Below, one piece after another: positions 45,385 to 55,873 of a stretch of DNA of 64,000 nt. Both the position numbers and the translations under genes were made by a program. How positions within the stretch are numbered: the stretch's first letter is position 1; each line of letters begins with the position of its first letter. This DNA is from Akebia trifoliata (Eukaryota > Streptophyta > Magnoliopsida > Ranunculales > Lardizabalaceae): positions 13,502,967 through 13,566,966 of the forward strand of contig CM030706.1 of NCBI GenBank assembly GCA_017979445.1, in the 5' to 3' direction. The notes beneath the pieces are model-generated. The model ran no database searches, had not been told where the DNA came from, and was given only the letters and a program-made list of their open reading frames with translations.

Positions 45385-46879
45385 TGTTAGTACCATGTTT
45401 TGTCAATTCCAAGGGTAGTCGTGTGATGTCATGATGTAACTACTACAAACATTATTGTGTATGCATTACTCAACGACAAATCCATAATACATCAAAATCA
45501 ATCAAGGTCAAGGGACATCTTCACCCATGGAGCATCAGAACAGGTATTTCTCAAGGGGATAAGAAGCTGTTGGTAGGAGTAAAGGACCCACCGCCAGCCA
45601 CCGAATGAACATTTTGGGATATCTTCTATCGGTGGCAAAAGCTCTAACCTGTTGATCCCACCGATAGAATATTCATCGGTCCCACCGATGATCATCTTGA
45701 CGGTTCCACCGTTATCAACTTACCAATTAACATGGGATACCTTCTATTGGTGGTAGAAGAACAATCCTGTCGGTCCCACCGATATACTAGGCATCGATTC
45801 CATCGAAGAACATTCTATCAGTCCCACCACCATCCACCGTCAGAACTAACTAAGGAATTTTCGTTCGGTGGCAGAAGTATACTTCTGGCGGTTCCACCGT
45901 AAAAGTTCTCATCGGTCCCATCGATGAATCTTGGAGGTTCCACCTTTAGTACTGCCGAAAATGCTAAATGGTAAGATTTTCGACCGTTATGTTTGGTCGG
46001 TGCCACAGTTGGAATTCAGGTACCACCGACAGAAAGCCGTTAAGAGCTCTTCCTATAAAAAAAAGCTCTAGGCTTCTTCTTTGCTTGATCAACAACTTCA
46101 AAATTCAGCCCAAGCCAATAAGTATACTTCAAAAGGCTTAACGAAGTAAGAAGAGTCGTGAAGGTTAGTCGAAATCATGCATATCTAGCTACTTCATCTG
46201 AGTTGATCAAGCTCCACTTACTCCATCCTTCAAGAGTTACATTCTAACATCGAGCGAGGCAAGAATCCATTGTTGAAGGGAGTAATGATGAACTGAAGAA
46301 CAACAAACTCACTTCAATAGTCATAAATGTGAGTTTGATTGTTTGTATTTTAAATTTAAAAATACTTTTGTAACAGTTTACTTGATTTCCTCTTCAAAAT
46401 CAAGCACTTGATTGAGTTGCAGACTCAAGTTGAGTGACAAAGGTTACTGAGTTTCCGAAGTATAAAACTCAAGCATTTTGAGTGGATGTGGTCCACTCAA
46501 TCTTAGGGTTGCAGAATTAACCCGAAAAATTCTATGTGCGGTTTAAGGTGAACCAAAAACCTCAGTTTTAGTAGACACCAAAGAACCATCAATTTTGGTT
46601 CTCTTGGGAGTGGATGTAGGCACAGGTGCTGAACCACTATAAATCGTGTGTCTAATATTTTGCCTCAGATTTCCTTATCTTTATGCCAATCTGGATGCAC
46701 ATCATGATTGATCATAACTTGCATAAATATCTTGTTTCATGAATGTTTTGGTGAATGCACCCTGATCAACACACTCATTAAAAATTCATTCACGCCCTAA
46801 TGTTCACATTCAGAAGAATTTTTAAATAGTCCTATTCACCCCCCTCTAGGTCTTTACCTTGTCTAAGCTGGTAATTTCA
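45385..46879 (+). repeat. 5' LTR of the Sirevirus
   Basis: TGTTAGTACC...GGTAATTTCA. It contains many short palindromes of the type ATCGGT-ccc-ACCGAT and ACGGT-tcc-ACCGT (45630-46030), upstream of a TATA box (46054-46060). Confidence 0.95.
46054..46060 (+). promoter_or_regulatory. TATA box in Sirevirus LTR
   Basis: TATAAAA in TTCCTATAAAA, just downstream of the palindrome cluster. It is also present in the 3' LTR at 55048-55054. Confidence 0.68.
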
Positions 46880-46881
46880 AT

Positions 46882-46893
46882 TGGTATCAGAGC
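46882..46893 (+). other. Primer-binding site (initiator tRNA-Met)
   Basis: TGGTATCAGAGC, the standard copia PBS complementary to the initiator tRNA-Met 3' end. Confidence 0.92.
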
Positions 46894-46944
46894 AGATTAC
46901 TCTAGTAAGGTCTAACCACCCTGAGTGATCTGTGACCTTGCGTC

Positions 46945-48345
46945 ATGTCTAGAGCCGATAAATGGTCCTCGGCTCGTCCACCCATGTTCGAAGGCATTAA
47001 GTATGCTTTCTGGAAGAATAAAATGATGATATACATCAACTCACTAAGTAGGGATGTGTGGGACATGATTGAGGAAGGTTGGGAACCTCCCGTTGACATC
47101 ATCGAGGTAGATGGTGTCACTACCTCTATTCCGAGACCATCAAGAAAATGGACAGAACATGACAAAATAGACAGTAGTAACAATTACAAGGCTCTAAATG
47201 CCATTACGAGTGCCATTTCCAATGATGAATATCAATGGATATGCACGTGTCAGTCGGCTAAGCAAGCATGAAAAATTCTAGAAGCCGCTCACGAAGGCAC
47301 GAGTATAGTGAAAAAATCTAAACTTCAACTCCTCCACACCCAATTTGAAAATATCAAAATGGAGGAAAGCGAAACTGTCCAAGAGTTCTACGCACCTCTA
47401 AGTGACATTTGCAACTCTATGTTTTATGTAGGTGAAACTGTCCCTCAAGGTAGGATTTGTGCAAAAATCCTAAGATCCCTGCCTAAGAGGTTTGCCTCTA
47501 AGGTCACCTCAATTGAGGAATACCGAGATGTGGAAACAATGACCGTTGAAGAACTTATGGGATCTCTCACTACCTTCGAACTCCATCTCGAAGGGCATCC
47601 CTCAAAAGGGAAGACTCAGGTCCTGAAGACATCCTCTTCAAAGTCTACATCCAAGCGAACATCGCGTATCGGATCTCAATCCTCCTCCCATGATCATAAG
47701 AAGATATTAATTGAAGAGGATAAAGAGATTGAATCGGATGAAGAAGACTTAGCCTTGTTAGCCTCAAAGTTTCAAAAGTTCATCAAAAGAAGAGGACCGG
47801 GTAACACTAGTAAACGTAATCATCCGATAGTTAGACATGCGCCTATAGGTAGAACCGTGTCTAAACCAAGGGAAGATACTGAGTATTACACATGTGGCGG
47901 CCGTGGTCACTACTCAAATGTGTGCCCCTCTAAACCCAAATCCAAAGGCCTACCTAGACCTAAGAATAAGGGCACAACAATGGCTGCTAAGGCCACATGG
48001 GATGACTCCGAAGAGTCAAAAGATGAAGAAGAGCTAGGGTCTCTATCAGATAATGAAGACCAAGACACTCTTCGAATCCTTATGGCTACTACCACTGTCA
48101 ACATTCCAGATGGGGATGAACTTGAAGGAGATATGGACTGTGAAAGTTAGAATCACTCTTTGGTCACTTCTTCCTCTGATGAAGAAGGACAAGATGAGGA
48201 CAGTGATGAACTTGAGCTTCAATCTACATTTGATCAACTGTTCGTTAGTCATGTAAAACTAACCAAGAAACATAGTCGAGAAAACTCCAAAAAGAACAGT
48301 GGCATGCCCAATATGAGGAAATTTGCAAGGAAAAACTCTCCATAG
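46945..48345 (+). pseudogene. gag of the Sirevirus
   Basis: The start is ATG 46945 (MSRADKWSSARPPMFEGI). The frame has stops at 47269-47271, 48148-48150 and 48343-48345 but stays in phase throughout. The UBN2-type copia capsid region spans about residues 10-210 (FWKNKMMIYINSLSRDVWDM, then LQLLHTQFENIKMEESETVQ). A zinc knuckle at about 47890 reads YYTCGGRGHYSNVC, where the first Cys of CCHC is Tyr. An acidic tail follows (EESKDEEELGSLSDNEDQD). It continues after a frameshift near 48400. Confidence 0.85.
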
Positions 48346-48445
48346 GTCTCGAATTAGAAGATATTAAGACTCAACTCTCTACATCCTTAGAAAGACAGTC
48401 TAGCTTGCTCTCACATCTGAGACAGTCCTGATTGAGAAAGATGAG

Positions 48446-51400
48446 ATGGTAAAAAACCTTCAACAACTCAAGAATCTTCTCTCGATGGCCAACTCCACAA
48501 TAGCTCGTCTAAACTTAGAATTAGTTAATCTCCGTGATGAAAACAAAGTTCTTAAGTTTGACATCGATAGACTACAAAAACAAAAGACTAGACTTGAGTA
48601 TAACTACACTCATGGTAGCTTGGAGTTACAAAAACTTCTAGGAGTACAAAAATCCTATGGAGATAAAGGAGGAATAGGCTATGACAGTTATACTTCTGCA
48701 TCACCTCTATCTCCTCCTACGCTTGTACATGGAGAGTCATCAAACACTCAGAAAGACTCCAAGAAGATTATCACATGCAACTTCTGTGGTAGAACGGCCC
48801 ACATGAAATTTGAATGTATCAAATACAAAACTGTCTATCGCACAACCTCACAGACCTCTATTGGTAAATCTTTATCGGTTGAACAGAAGAAGCATGATAA
48901 GGGAAAGAATATGTTGGTAAATAAAGTTGAAAAAGCAAAGAAAGAAAAATCTCCAAAATGGAAGGGAACAAAGAATTCATCTTCTCCCAAACAAAACAAT
49001 AATATTGGGGAACTCTTCAAACATATTGCCTATCTAAATCTAAAAGCTAAAGCTCTTACTGAATCAAGTTTGGGTAATCAAGGTGGAAGAAGGTACCAAA
49101 TGAAAAACTCTTCCTCAAAATCACCCAAGAAGGGTAGGTCCCCTAAGAAAAGTTCACCCAGTAAGGAGAACTCTCCTACTAAATGCAATCCCCCCAAAAT
49201 GACTTTCCAATGGAAAGTCAAAAATGGGGACAACAGGTGCCTTGTAATTTACACAACCCTCAAAGCTGGGAATCATTCACGTTGGTATCTTGATAGTGGT
49301 TGCTCCCGACACATGACGGGTGACCGAAGTCAATTTAGTCACTTGGTTGATTTTGATGGAGGATCAGTCACTTTTGGTGACGGCAACACCGTTAGGATTA
49401 TTGGGCGAGGAACTGTCAGTGGCCATGGATTGCCCACGGTGGAAAACGTATTGTGCATAGATGGTTTGAAATATAACCTTCTTAGCATATCCCAAATTTG
49501 TGACAAGGATCACCGAGTAAGTTTCAATCGTGAAGTTTGCGAGATCTCCACGCCGAATGGAAAAATTATCATGATAGGCCTTCGCACTTCTGATAACTGT
49601 TATGTTATCGAAAACTCAGGAGAGACCACTGTTAGCAACATGGCTCAAATTGATGAAGTCCAGTTATGGCATCAACGTCTGGGTCACGTTTACTACAAGA
49701 ATCTGTTTCGACTTGCCCCAAAAGGCTTAATCAGAGGATTACCCAAATTGGGTAAACAAGCAAGAGATGTCTGTGGGGAATGTTAAATTGGTAAACAAAT
49801 TTGAAGTACCCACAATAAGACAACCACTCTTGCAACCTCGATACCCTTTGCACTTTTACACATGGACCTTGTGGGTTCCACTAAAGTACAAAGTCTAGGA
49901 GGAAAGAGACATTTCTTGGTGATCGTTGATGATTACTCTAGATTCACCTGAGTTACATATCTAAAAGAGAAATCAGATATTTTCGATGAATTCAAAAAGA
50001 TCATAACGCGTATCCAAACAGAAAAGGAATCTGTTGTTGGTAGAATAAGAAGTGATCATGGTGGAGAGTTTGAGGATAGTCGATTCACACAATTCTGCGA
50101 TGATCATAGAATTCGACATGAATTTTCAGCTCCGAAAACCCCTCAGCAAAATGGAGTTGCTGAGAGAAAGAATCGCGTTCTTCAAGAAATGGCCACAGTC
50201 ATGCTACACAGTAAAAATCTTCTTAAAAGTCTGTGGGCCGAAGCTGTAAACACTGCCTGTCACACCATCAATAGAGTATATCTACGAGCAAGCTTGAATA
50301 AAATAGTATATGAACTATGGAACAACAAAACTCTGAGTGTTAAGCACTTTAAGGTCTTCGGGAGCAAGTGTTATATCCTTAGAGATAGGGAACATTTGGG
50401 GAAGTTTGATTCGAAAAGCGACCCAGCAATTTTTCTGGGATACTCTTCGAACAGTCGAGCCTTTCGAGTATTCAATCAAAGGACCTCCGCAATTCAAGAA
50501 TCCATAAATGTGGTGATCGATGATCAACCCATTAAGGAGAATGGTTCCTCTGACACTGAAGGTGAGGACAAGGGAGTGTTCCCTCTTACATCCTCGCCAG
50601 CCCCAACATCTCTAGTTCCAGACACACTACCTGTTGTCAAGGGTCATCTCGCCAGTCAAATCCTTAGAGATCCTCACATCGGAGTAAAAACCGGATGGCA
50701 ACTTGAGACGTTAAGTAGTCATCTTTGCTTCACATCCAAGTTGGAACCCAAAAATATTGATGAAGCCCTCCATGATGAATATTGGGTCCAAGCCATGCAA
50801 GATGAACTTCTTCAATTTCGTAGAAATCAGGTGTGGCAGCTTGTACCAAGGCCATCTGACGAGAATGTCATTGGGACTAAGTGGATTTATAAGAATAAAT
50901 TTGATGAACTTGGCAATGTTGTCCGAAATAAAGCTCGTCTGGTTGCTCAGGACTACTCTCAGATTGAGGGGATTGACTTTGATGAAACCTTCGCCCCGGT
51001 GGCAAAACTTGAGTCAATTCGGATTTTGTGTGTTAAAATTCAAACTATTCCAAATGGACGTTAAGAGTGTTTTTCTCAATGGCTTCTTCGATGAGGAAGT
51101 ATATGTTGAACAACCCAAAGGATTTGTGGATCCCAAACATCCTCACCAAGTATTCAGATTAAAAAAGGCTCTCTACGGTCTCAAACAGGCCCCCCGTGTC
51201 TGGTATGAAAGACTGACTCAGTTTCTGCTCAATCATAAATTTGTTAGGGAGAGCGTTGATAAAACGTTGTTTGTTCAAAGAATTCGTGGCGACACTCTCA
51301 TTGCTCAAATCTATGTGGACGACATTGTGTTCAGATCCACTACCGAAGGATTGGCCAAAAAATTTGCTCACCTTATGCAATTCGAATTCGAAATGAGCAT

Positions 51401-52252
51401 GGTTGGTGAACTCAGCTTCTTTCTGGGATTGCAAATTAAACAAATTGAGAATGGCCTGTTCATTTCCCAGACTAAATATGCGCGAGATTTGGTAGATCGA
51501 TTTGGTTTAAAGTCTAGGAGAACACACCATACTCCTATGAGCACCACTCTTAAACTTTTTAAAGATCCTTCAGGAAAAAGTGCAGATGAGCATCTTTACA
51601 GGAGTATGATTGGCAGCCTTCTCTATCTTACAGCCAGTAGGCCCGATATCTCTTATAGTGTAGGCACTTGTGCCCGTTTTCAAGCCGATCCTAAGGAATC
51701 TCATCTCCTAACTGTTAAGAGGATTATCAGGTACGTCGCCGGTACCATTGAAAATGGACTCTGGTATCCATTTGATTCCTCGTCCATCATTGTCGGGTAC
51801 TCCGATACCATTGGGCCGGCAACATAGATGATAGAAAATCCACCAGTGGTGGTTATTTCTACATCGGGAACTGTTTACTTGCCTGGCATAGTAAGAAGCA
51901 AAGTTCCATATCCCTTTCAACTGTTGAGGCTGAGTATATTACCGCTGGGAGTTGCTGTGCTCAACTTCTTTGGATGAAGCAGATGCTCGTGGACTATGGG
52001 ATATCTCAAGATACGATGAGCCTCTTATGCGATAACACCAGTGCCATCAATATCTCGAAGAATCCGGTCCAACACTCTCGCACTAAACATATTGATATTC
52101 GGCATCACTTCATTCGTGAACTTGTTGAAGAACACACCATCCGATTGGAATATATCCCAACTGAAAATCAAGTTGTTGATATTTTCACTAAGCCCCTCGA
52201 TTCCTTACGGTTTGATCACCTTCGAAAATCCATTGGGGTCTGCTCATTGTGA
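48446..52252 (+). pseudogene. Sirevirus gag end and pol (PR-IN-RT-RH)
   Basis: 48446-49786 is one open frame. It holds a coiled region, a second knuckle CNFCGRTAHMKFEC (about 48780) and the protease WYLDSGCSRHMTG (about 49285). The GAG-pre-integrase motif LWHQRLGHVYYKN follows, and the frame ends at TAA 49784-49786. Integrase continues with Asp in HMDLVGS (about 49860), Asp in [10 protein letters not shown] (about 50050) and Glu in [11 protein letters not shown] (about 50150), so the triad is complete. RT runs from [20 protein letters not shown]; a frameshift near 51040 is followed by [10 protein letters not shown] and the active site YVDDIVF (about 51315). RNase H begins VGYSD, is shifted near 51805, and continues STVEAEYITAG and LLCDNTSAI to TGA 52250-52252. 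Confidence 0.9.
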
Positions 52253-52324
52253 GCAGGGCCGTTCCGACATCATTCAAGAGTGCCTGTGTGCACCCGGGAT
52301 GCAAAAAAATAAATATAAAAAAAA

Positions 52325-52355
<31 letters not shown>

Positions 52356-52636
52356 TAAAAATTTGGAACAGACATCTATCGGTGGCAGAATGAGTATTTT
52401 CGTTTTCCACCACCAAATTGGTCATCGGCAGATATCGGTGGCACCGATAAATTCTGGAGGTTCGACTGACAGAACGCGACTCTTTGTTTTTCAAAAAAAA
52501 ATTTCTTCTTTCTTTCTTCTTTTCTCTTTTATTTTCCCTTCACGGCCTTTCACTTCTCTCACTGTTCCATCGCTTCACCCTCCCTCTTGCTTCGTCTTCT
52601 TTTTCCTTCCCTCTCTCTCTCTTGTTGCTTGCTACC
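52253..52636 (+). other. Spacer between pol and ORF3
   Basis: Holds a TA-rich run (52327-52360), a copy of TCGGTGGCAGAA (52379-52390) and a long pyrimidine stretch (52500-52630) just before ORF3, which could be a branch/acceptor region for a spliced ORF3 mRNA. The splice idea is inference. Confidence 0.5.
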
Positions 52637-53770
52637 ATGATGCTTCTCCTAGCTCTCCTGACCCTGCTCTCCATTGGGATCCTCAGTAACCTCATGGTGC
52701 GTCGTCGCCAAGCGCGACCTCCACCGACCCAACGAAATGTTCGAAGCAAGAGTGCTTCAGCATCCACTGCTCCGCCGTCCTCCTCTGCTGAGGCCGCAGA
52801 CTCAGATGACGAGGACAATTTTCCTGCCTCCTCCATAGGGCTTACGTCATCCTCCCTTGTCCGATGTCGGTATTGACGATGATCAACACCAATATATAGA
52901 GCACTTGCAGTCCCTTCGCGACAGCCCAATCGTCTGTGAACGCCGCGTGGACTCACAGTGGTGCACTCCTTTGGCATTCCGGATCTACTACATCAGATGG
53001 GGTGGGAGGCACTTCTGGACCTTGGAGGTGATGTGTTTCCCTCGCGGGTACGTCACTTCTATGCCAGTATTGTGGATTCTTGTGACTTTCCTCCATCTTT
53101 GGATGTGGTGGCATTCGGCACGCCCAATTAGCTCAACACTCATGTTACGGCTGCCACCATTGCCTCCATATTGGGTATCACTTGCACCTATGTCAGCCAT
53201 CCTGATCCCATTTCCGACCTAGGGTCTCGCCGGAACGCATATATGGATGTACTCTGTGGGCGCCGGGACATTCAGTGGGTCAAGGACAGTGCGATTCATG
53301 GCAAGGATCTCCTACCACGGTATAGGCTTCTTCACAAACTGTTTACCTCGAATCTCTATCCGCGTGTTGGGAACAAGACCGACGTGGCAATGCACATGGC
53401 TGATACTCTGTACTGTGTTGCTACTAGTGAACCCATGTGTCTTGCCACATATCTCCTTCATACGATTGTCGGTTTTGCACGATCCGAACGTTCCTCCGGT
53501 AACCTCCCCTATGGCCACCTCATTTCCCAATTGGCTGTTTACTGTGGTCTTCCGGCGGACACCAGTCCAGTGCTTCATGAAGACCGTTTCACCGCTGCCA
53601 CTCTCTCCAAGATGCGGCTTGTCCTTCCAGATGCACCTCCTCCACCTCGCTCTGCTCATCAGACTGCCACTCCACCTCCTCCGGACACACCCACTCCACC
53701 TCCGGCTCCCCCCTCCGATCTTGCGTCTCTGTTAGCTGCTTTGGAAGTCGGCCAGCTCCATTTGGTCTAA
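52637..53770 (+). pseudogene. Sirevirus ORF3 (env-like / plant transposon domain), broken
   Basis: Sireviruses often have an ORF after pol, called env-like; its role is not established. The start is ATG 52637 in ACCATGATG. It opens with a hydrophobic stretch, MMLLLALLTLLSIGILSNL, then basic RRRQ and a Ser/Ala/acidic linker. Frame changes occur near 52850 and 52980, with an added stop near 53130. The body shows FPSRVRHFYAS, NLYPRVGNKTDVAMHMAD, LPYGHLISQLAVYCGL and a Pro-rich tail (PPPPDTPTPPPAPP). It resembles the same 'putative plant transposon protein' type as the fragment at 4269-4480. The N-terminal hydrophobic segment could be a membrane anchor or signal. Confidence 0.68.
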
Positions 53771-54120
53771 GGGCAAACTTGTCTGGAGTCGCGCCTCAAG
53801 AAGATGAACCACTATCTCAAGACTCTTATTCGGGCTTGTGTACCCGGGCACGCCACCTCCGATGATAGCTCTAGCAGTGCTTAGTTATTCTTGTTACATT
53901 TTCCTGCTATTTTGTTGTTTGGTTGGATTGGGTCAGGCTGTCTATAACATATCATGTATTTATCTCTCTTTTGTACCTACTCATGTTGATAATGAATATG
54001 TGGTTATGATTTTGCATTCTCCCTTTCTGGCATTTCACTATTGTGTTTTCTCTACCACTGTTGTTGGTTCCCTTGACTGTTGGCCTTGGGGTGTTACACC
54101 CTTTGTCAACCACTGACAAA
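53771..54120 (+). other. Downstream of Sirevirus ORF3, no gene seen
   Basis: T-rich untranslated sequence leading to the polypurine repeats. A short hydrophobic frame (53838-54116) shows no recognisable family. Confidence 0.5.
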
Positions 54121-54378
54121 AAGGGGGAGAAGGAATCCCACCTGTGAACACTTGTTTTAATGCAGGAATGTATGAATACTGCAAGGAGTAAGGGGGAGAT
54201 ATCTGCGTGTCTTGTATCTGAAAATGTTTGTGCAATCTCTTAAAGAGCCCTTCTGCTTTGTAGTAATATATAATGTGTAAAATCCTACTGGGCTCTTCAT
54301 GTAAGGGATTACCTTTTCAAAAGGGTCTCAGTTGGCATTCTAGGATTGGTTTTGTCTTGTAATTGACAAAGGGGGAGA
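54121..54378 (+). other. Triple polypurine tract of the Sirevirus
   Basis: AAGGGGGAGA at 54121-54130, 54190-54199 and 54369-54378. The last adjoins the 3' LTR and is the true PPT. Repetition of the PPT upstream of the LTR is a known Sirevirus hallmark. Confidence 0.85.
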
Positions 54379-54379
54379 T

Positions 54380-55873
54380 TGTTAGTACCATGTTTTGTCA
54401 ATTCCAAGGGTAGTCGTGTGATGTCATGATGTAACTACTAGAAACATTATTGTGTATGCATTACTCAACGACAAATCCATAATACATCAAAACCAATCAA
54501 GATCAAGGGACATCTTCACCCATGGAGCATCAGAACAGGTATATCTCAAGGGGATAAGAAGCTGTCGGCAGGAGTAAAGGACCCACCGCCAGCCACCAAT
54601 GAACATTTTGGGATATCTTCTATCGGTGGTAGAAGCTTTAACCTGTCGGTCCTACCGATAAAATATTCATCGGTCCCACCGATGATCATCTTGACGGTTC
54701 CACCGTTATCCACTGACCAATTAACATGGGATACCTTCTATCGGTGGCAGAAGAACAATCCTGTCGGTCCCATCGATATACTAGGCATCGATTCCACCGA
54801 AGAACATTCTGTCGGTCTCACCCCCATCCACCATCAGAACTAACTAAGGAATTTTCGTTCGGTGGCAGAAGTATACTTCTGGCAGTTCCACTGTAAAAGT
54901 TCTCATCGGTCCCACCGATAAATCTTGAAGGTTCCACCGTCAATGCTGTCGAAAATGCTAAACAGTAAGATTTTCGACCGTTATGTTTGGTCGGTGCCAC
55001 CGTTGGAATTCAGGTGCCACCGACAAAAAGCCGTTAAAAGCTCTTCCTATAAAAGAAAAGCTCTAGGCTTCTTCTTTGCTTGATCAACAACTTCGAAATT
55101 CAGCCCAAGCCAATAAGCATACTTCAAAAGGCTTAACGAAGTAAGAAGAGTCGTGAAGGTTAGTCGAAATCATGCATATCTAACTACTTCATCTGAGTTG
55201 ATCAAGCTCCACTTACTCCATCCTTCAAGAGTTACATTCTAACATCGAGCGAGGCAAGATCCATTGTTGAAGGGAGTAATGAAGAACTGAAGAACAACAA
55301 ACTCACTTCAATCGTCATAAATGTGAGTTTGATTGTTTCTATTTTAAATTTAAAAATACTCTTGTAATAGTTTACTTGATTTCCTCTTCAAAATCAAGCA
55401 CTTCATTGAGTTGCGGACTCAAGTTGAGTGACAAAGGTTACTGAGTTTTCGAAGTATAAAACTCAAGCATTTTGAGTGGATGTGGTCCACTTAATCTTAG
55501 GGTTGCGAAATTAACCCGAAAAATTCTATGTGCGGTTTAAGGTGAACCAAAAACCTCAGTTTTAGTGGACACCAAAGAACCATCAATTTTTGTTCTCTTG
55601 GGAGTGGATGTAGGCACAGGTGCTGAACTACTATAAATCGTGTGTCTCATATTTTACCTCAGATTTCTTTATCTTTATGCCAATCTGGATGTACATCATG
55701 ACTGATCATAACTTGCATAAATATTTTGTTTCCTGAATGATTTGGTGAATGCACCCTGATCAACACACTCATTGAAAATTCATTCACATCCTAATGTTCA
55801 CATTCAGAAGAATTTTTAAATAGTCCTATTCACTCCTCTCTAGGTCTCTACCTTGTCTAAGCTGGTAATTTCA
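54380..55873 (+). repeat. 3' LTR of the Sirevirus
   Basis: 1494 bp, closely similar to the 5' LTR, with the same palindrome cluster (54600-55025) and TATA box. Followed by TSD TGGAT. Confidence 0.95.

Larger units (their letters stand above)
45385..55873 (+). mobile_element. Sirevirus-type Ty1/copia retrotransposon
   Basis: 10,489 bp; LTRs 45385-46879 and 54380-55873; TSD TGGAT at 45380-45384 and 55874-55878. The PBS matches initiator tRNA-Met. The order is gag, protease, integrase, RT, RNase H, which is the copia order. A further ORF follows, then three copies of AAGGGGGAGA ending at the 3' LTR. The extra ORF and repeated polypurine tracts point to the Sirevirus genus. Gag and pol have a few stops and shifts but are otherwise well preserved. 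It is inserted in LTR A, 90 bp from O2. Confidence 0.9.

Noticed and set aside
52484..52636. Extended Phe/Ser/Leu-rich N-terminus of Sirevirus ORF3 upstream of the ATG at 52637.
   Set aside because: It is a translated pyrimidine-rich stretch with no ATG; the ATG at 52637 has a good context and starts a hydrophobic segment.
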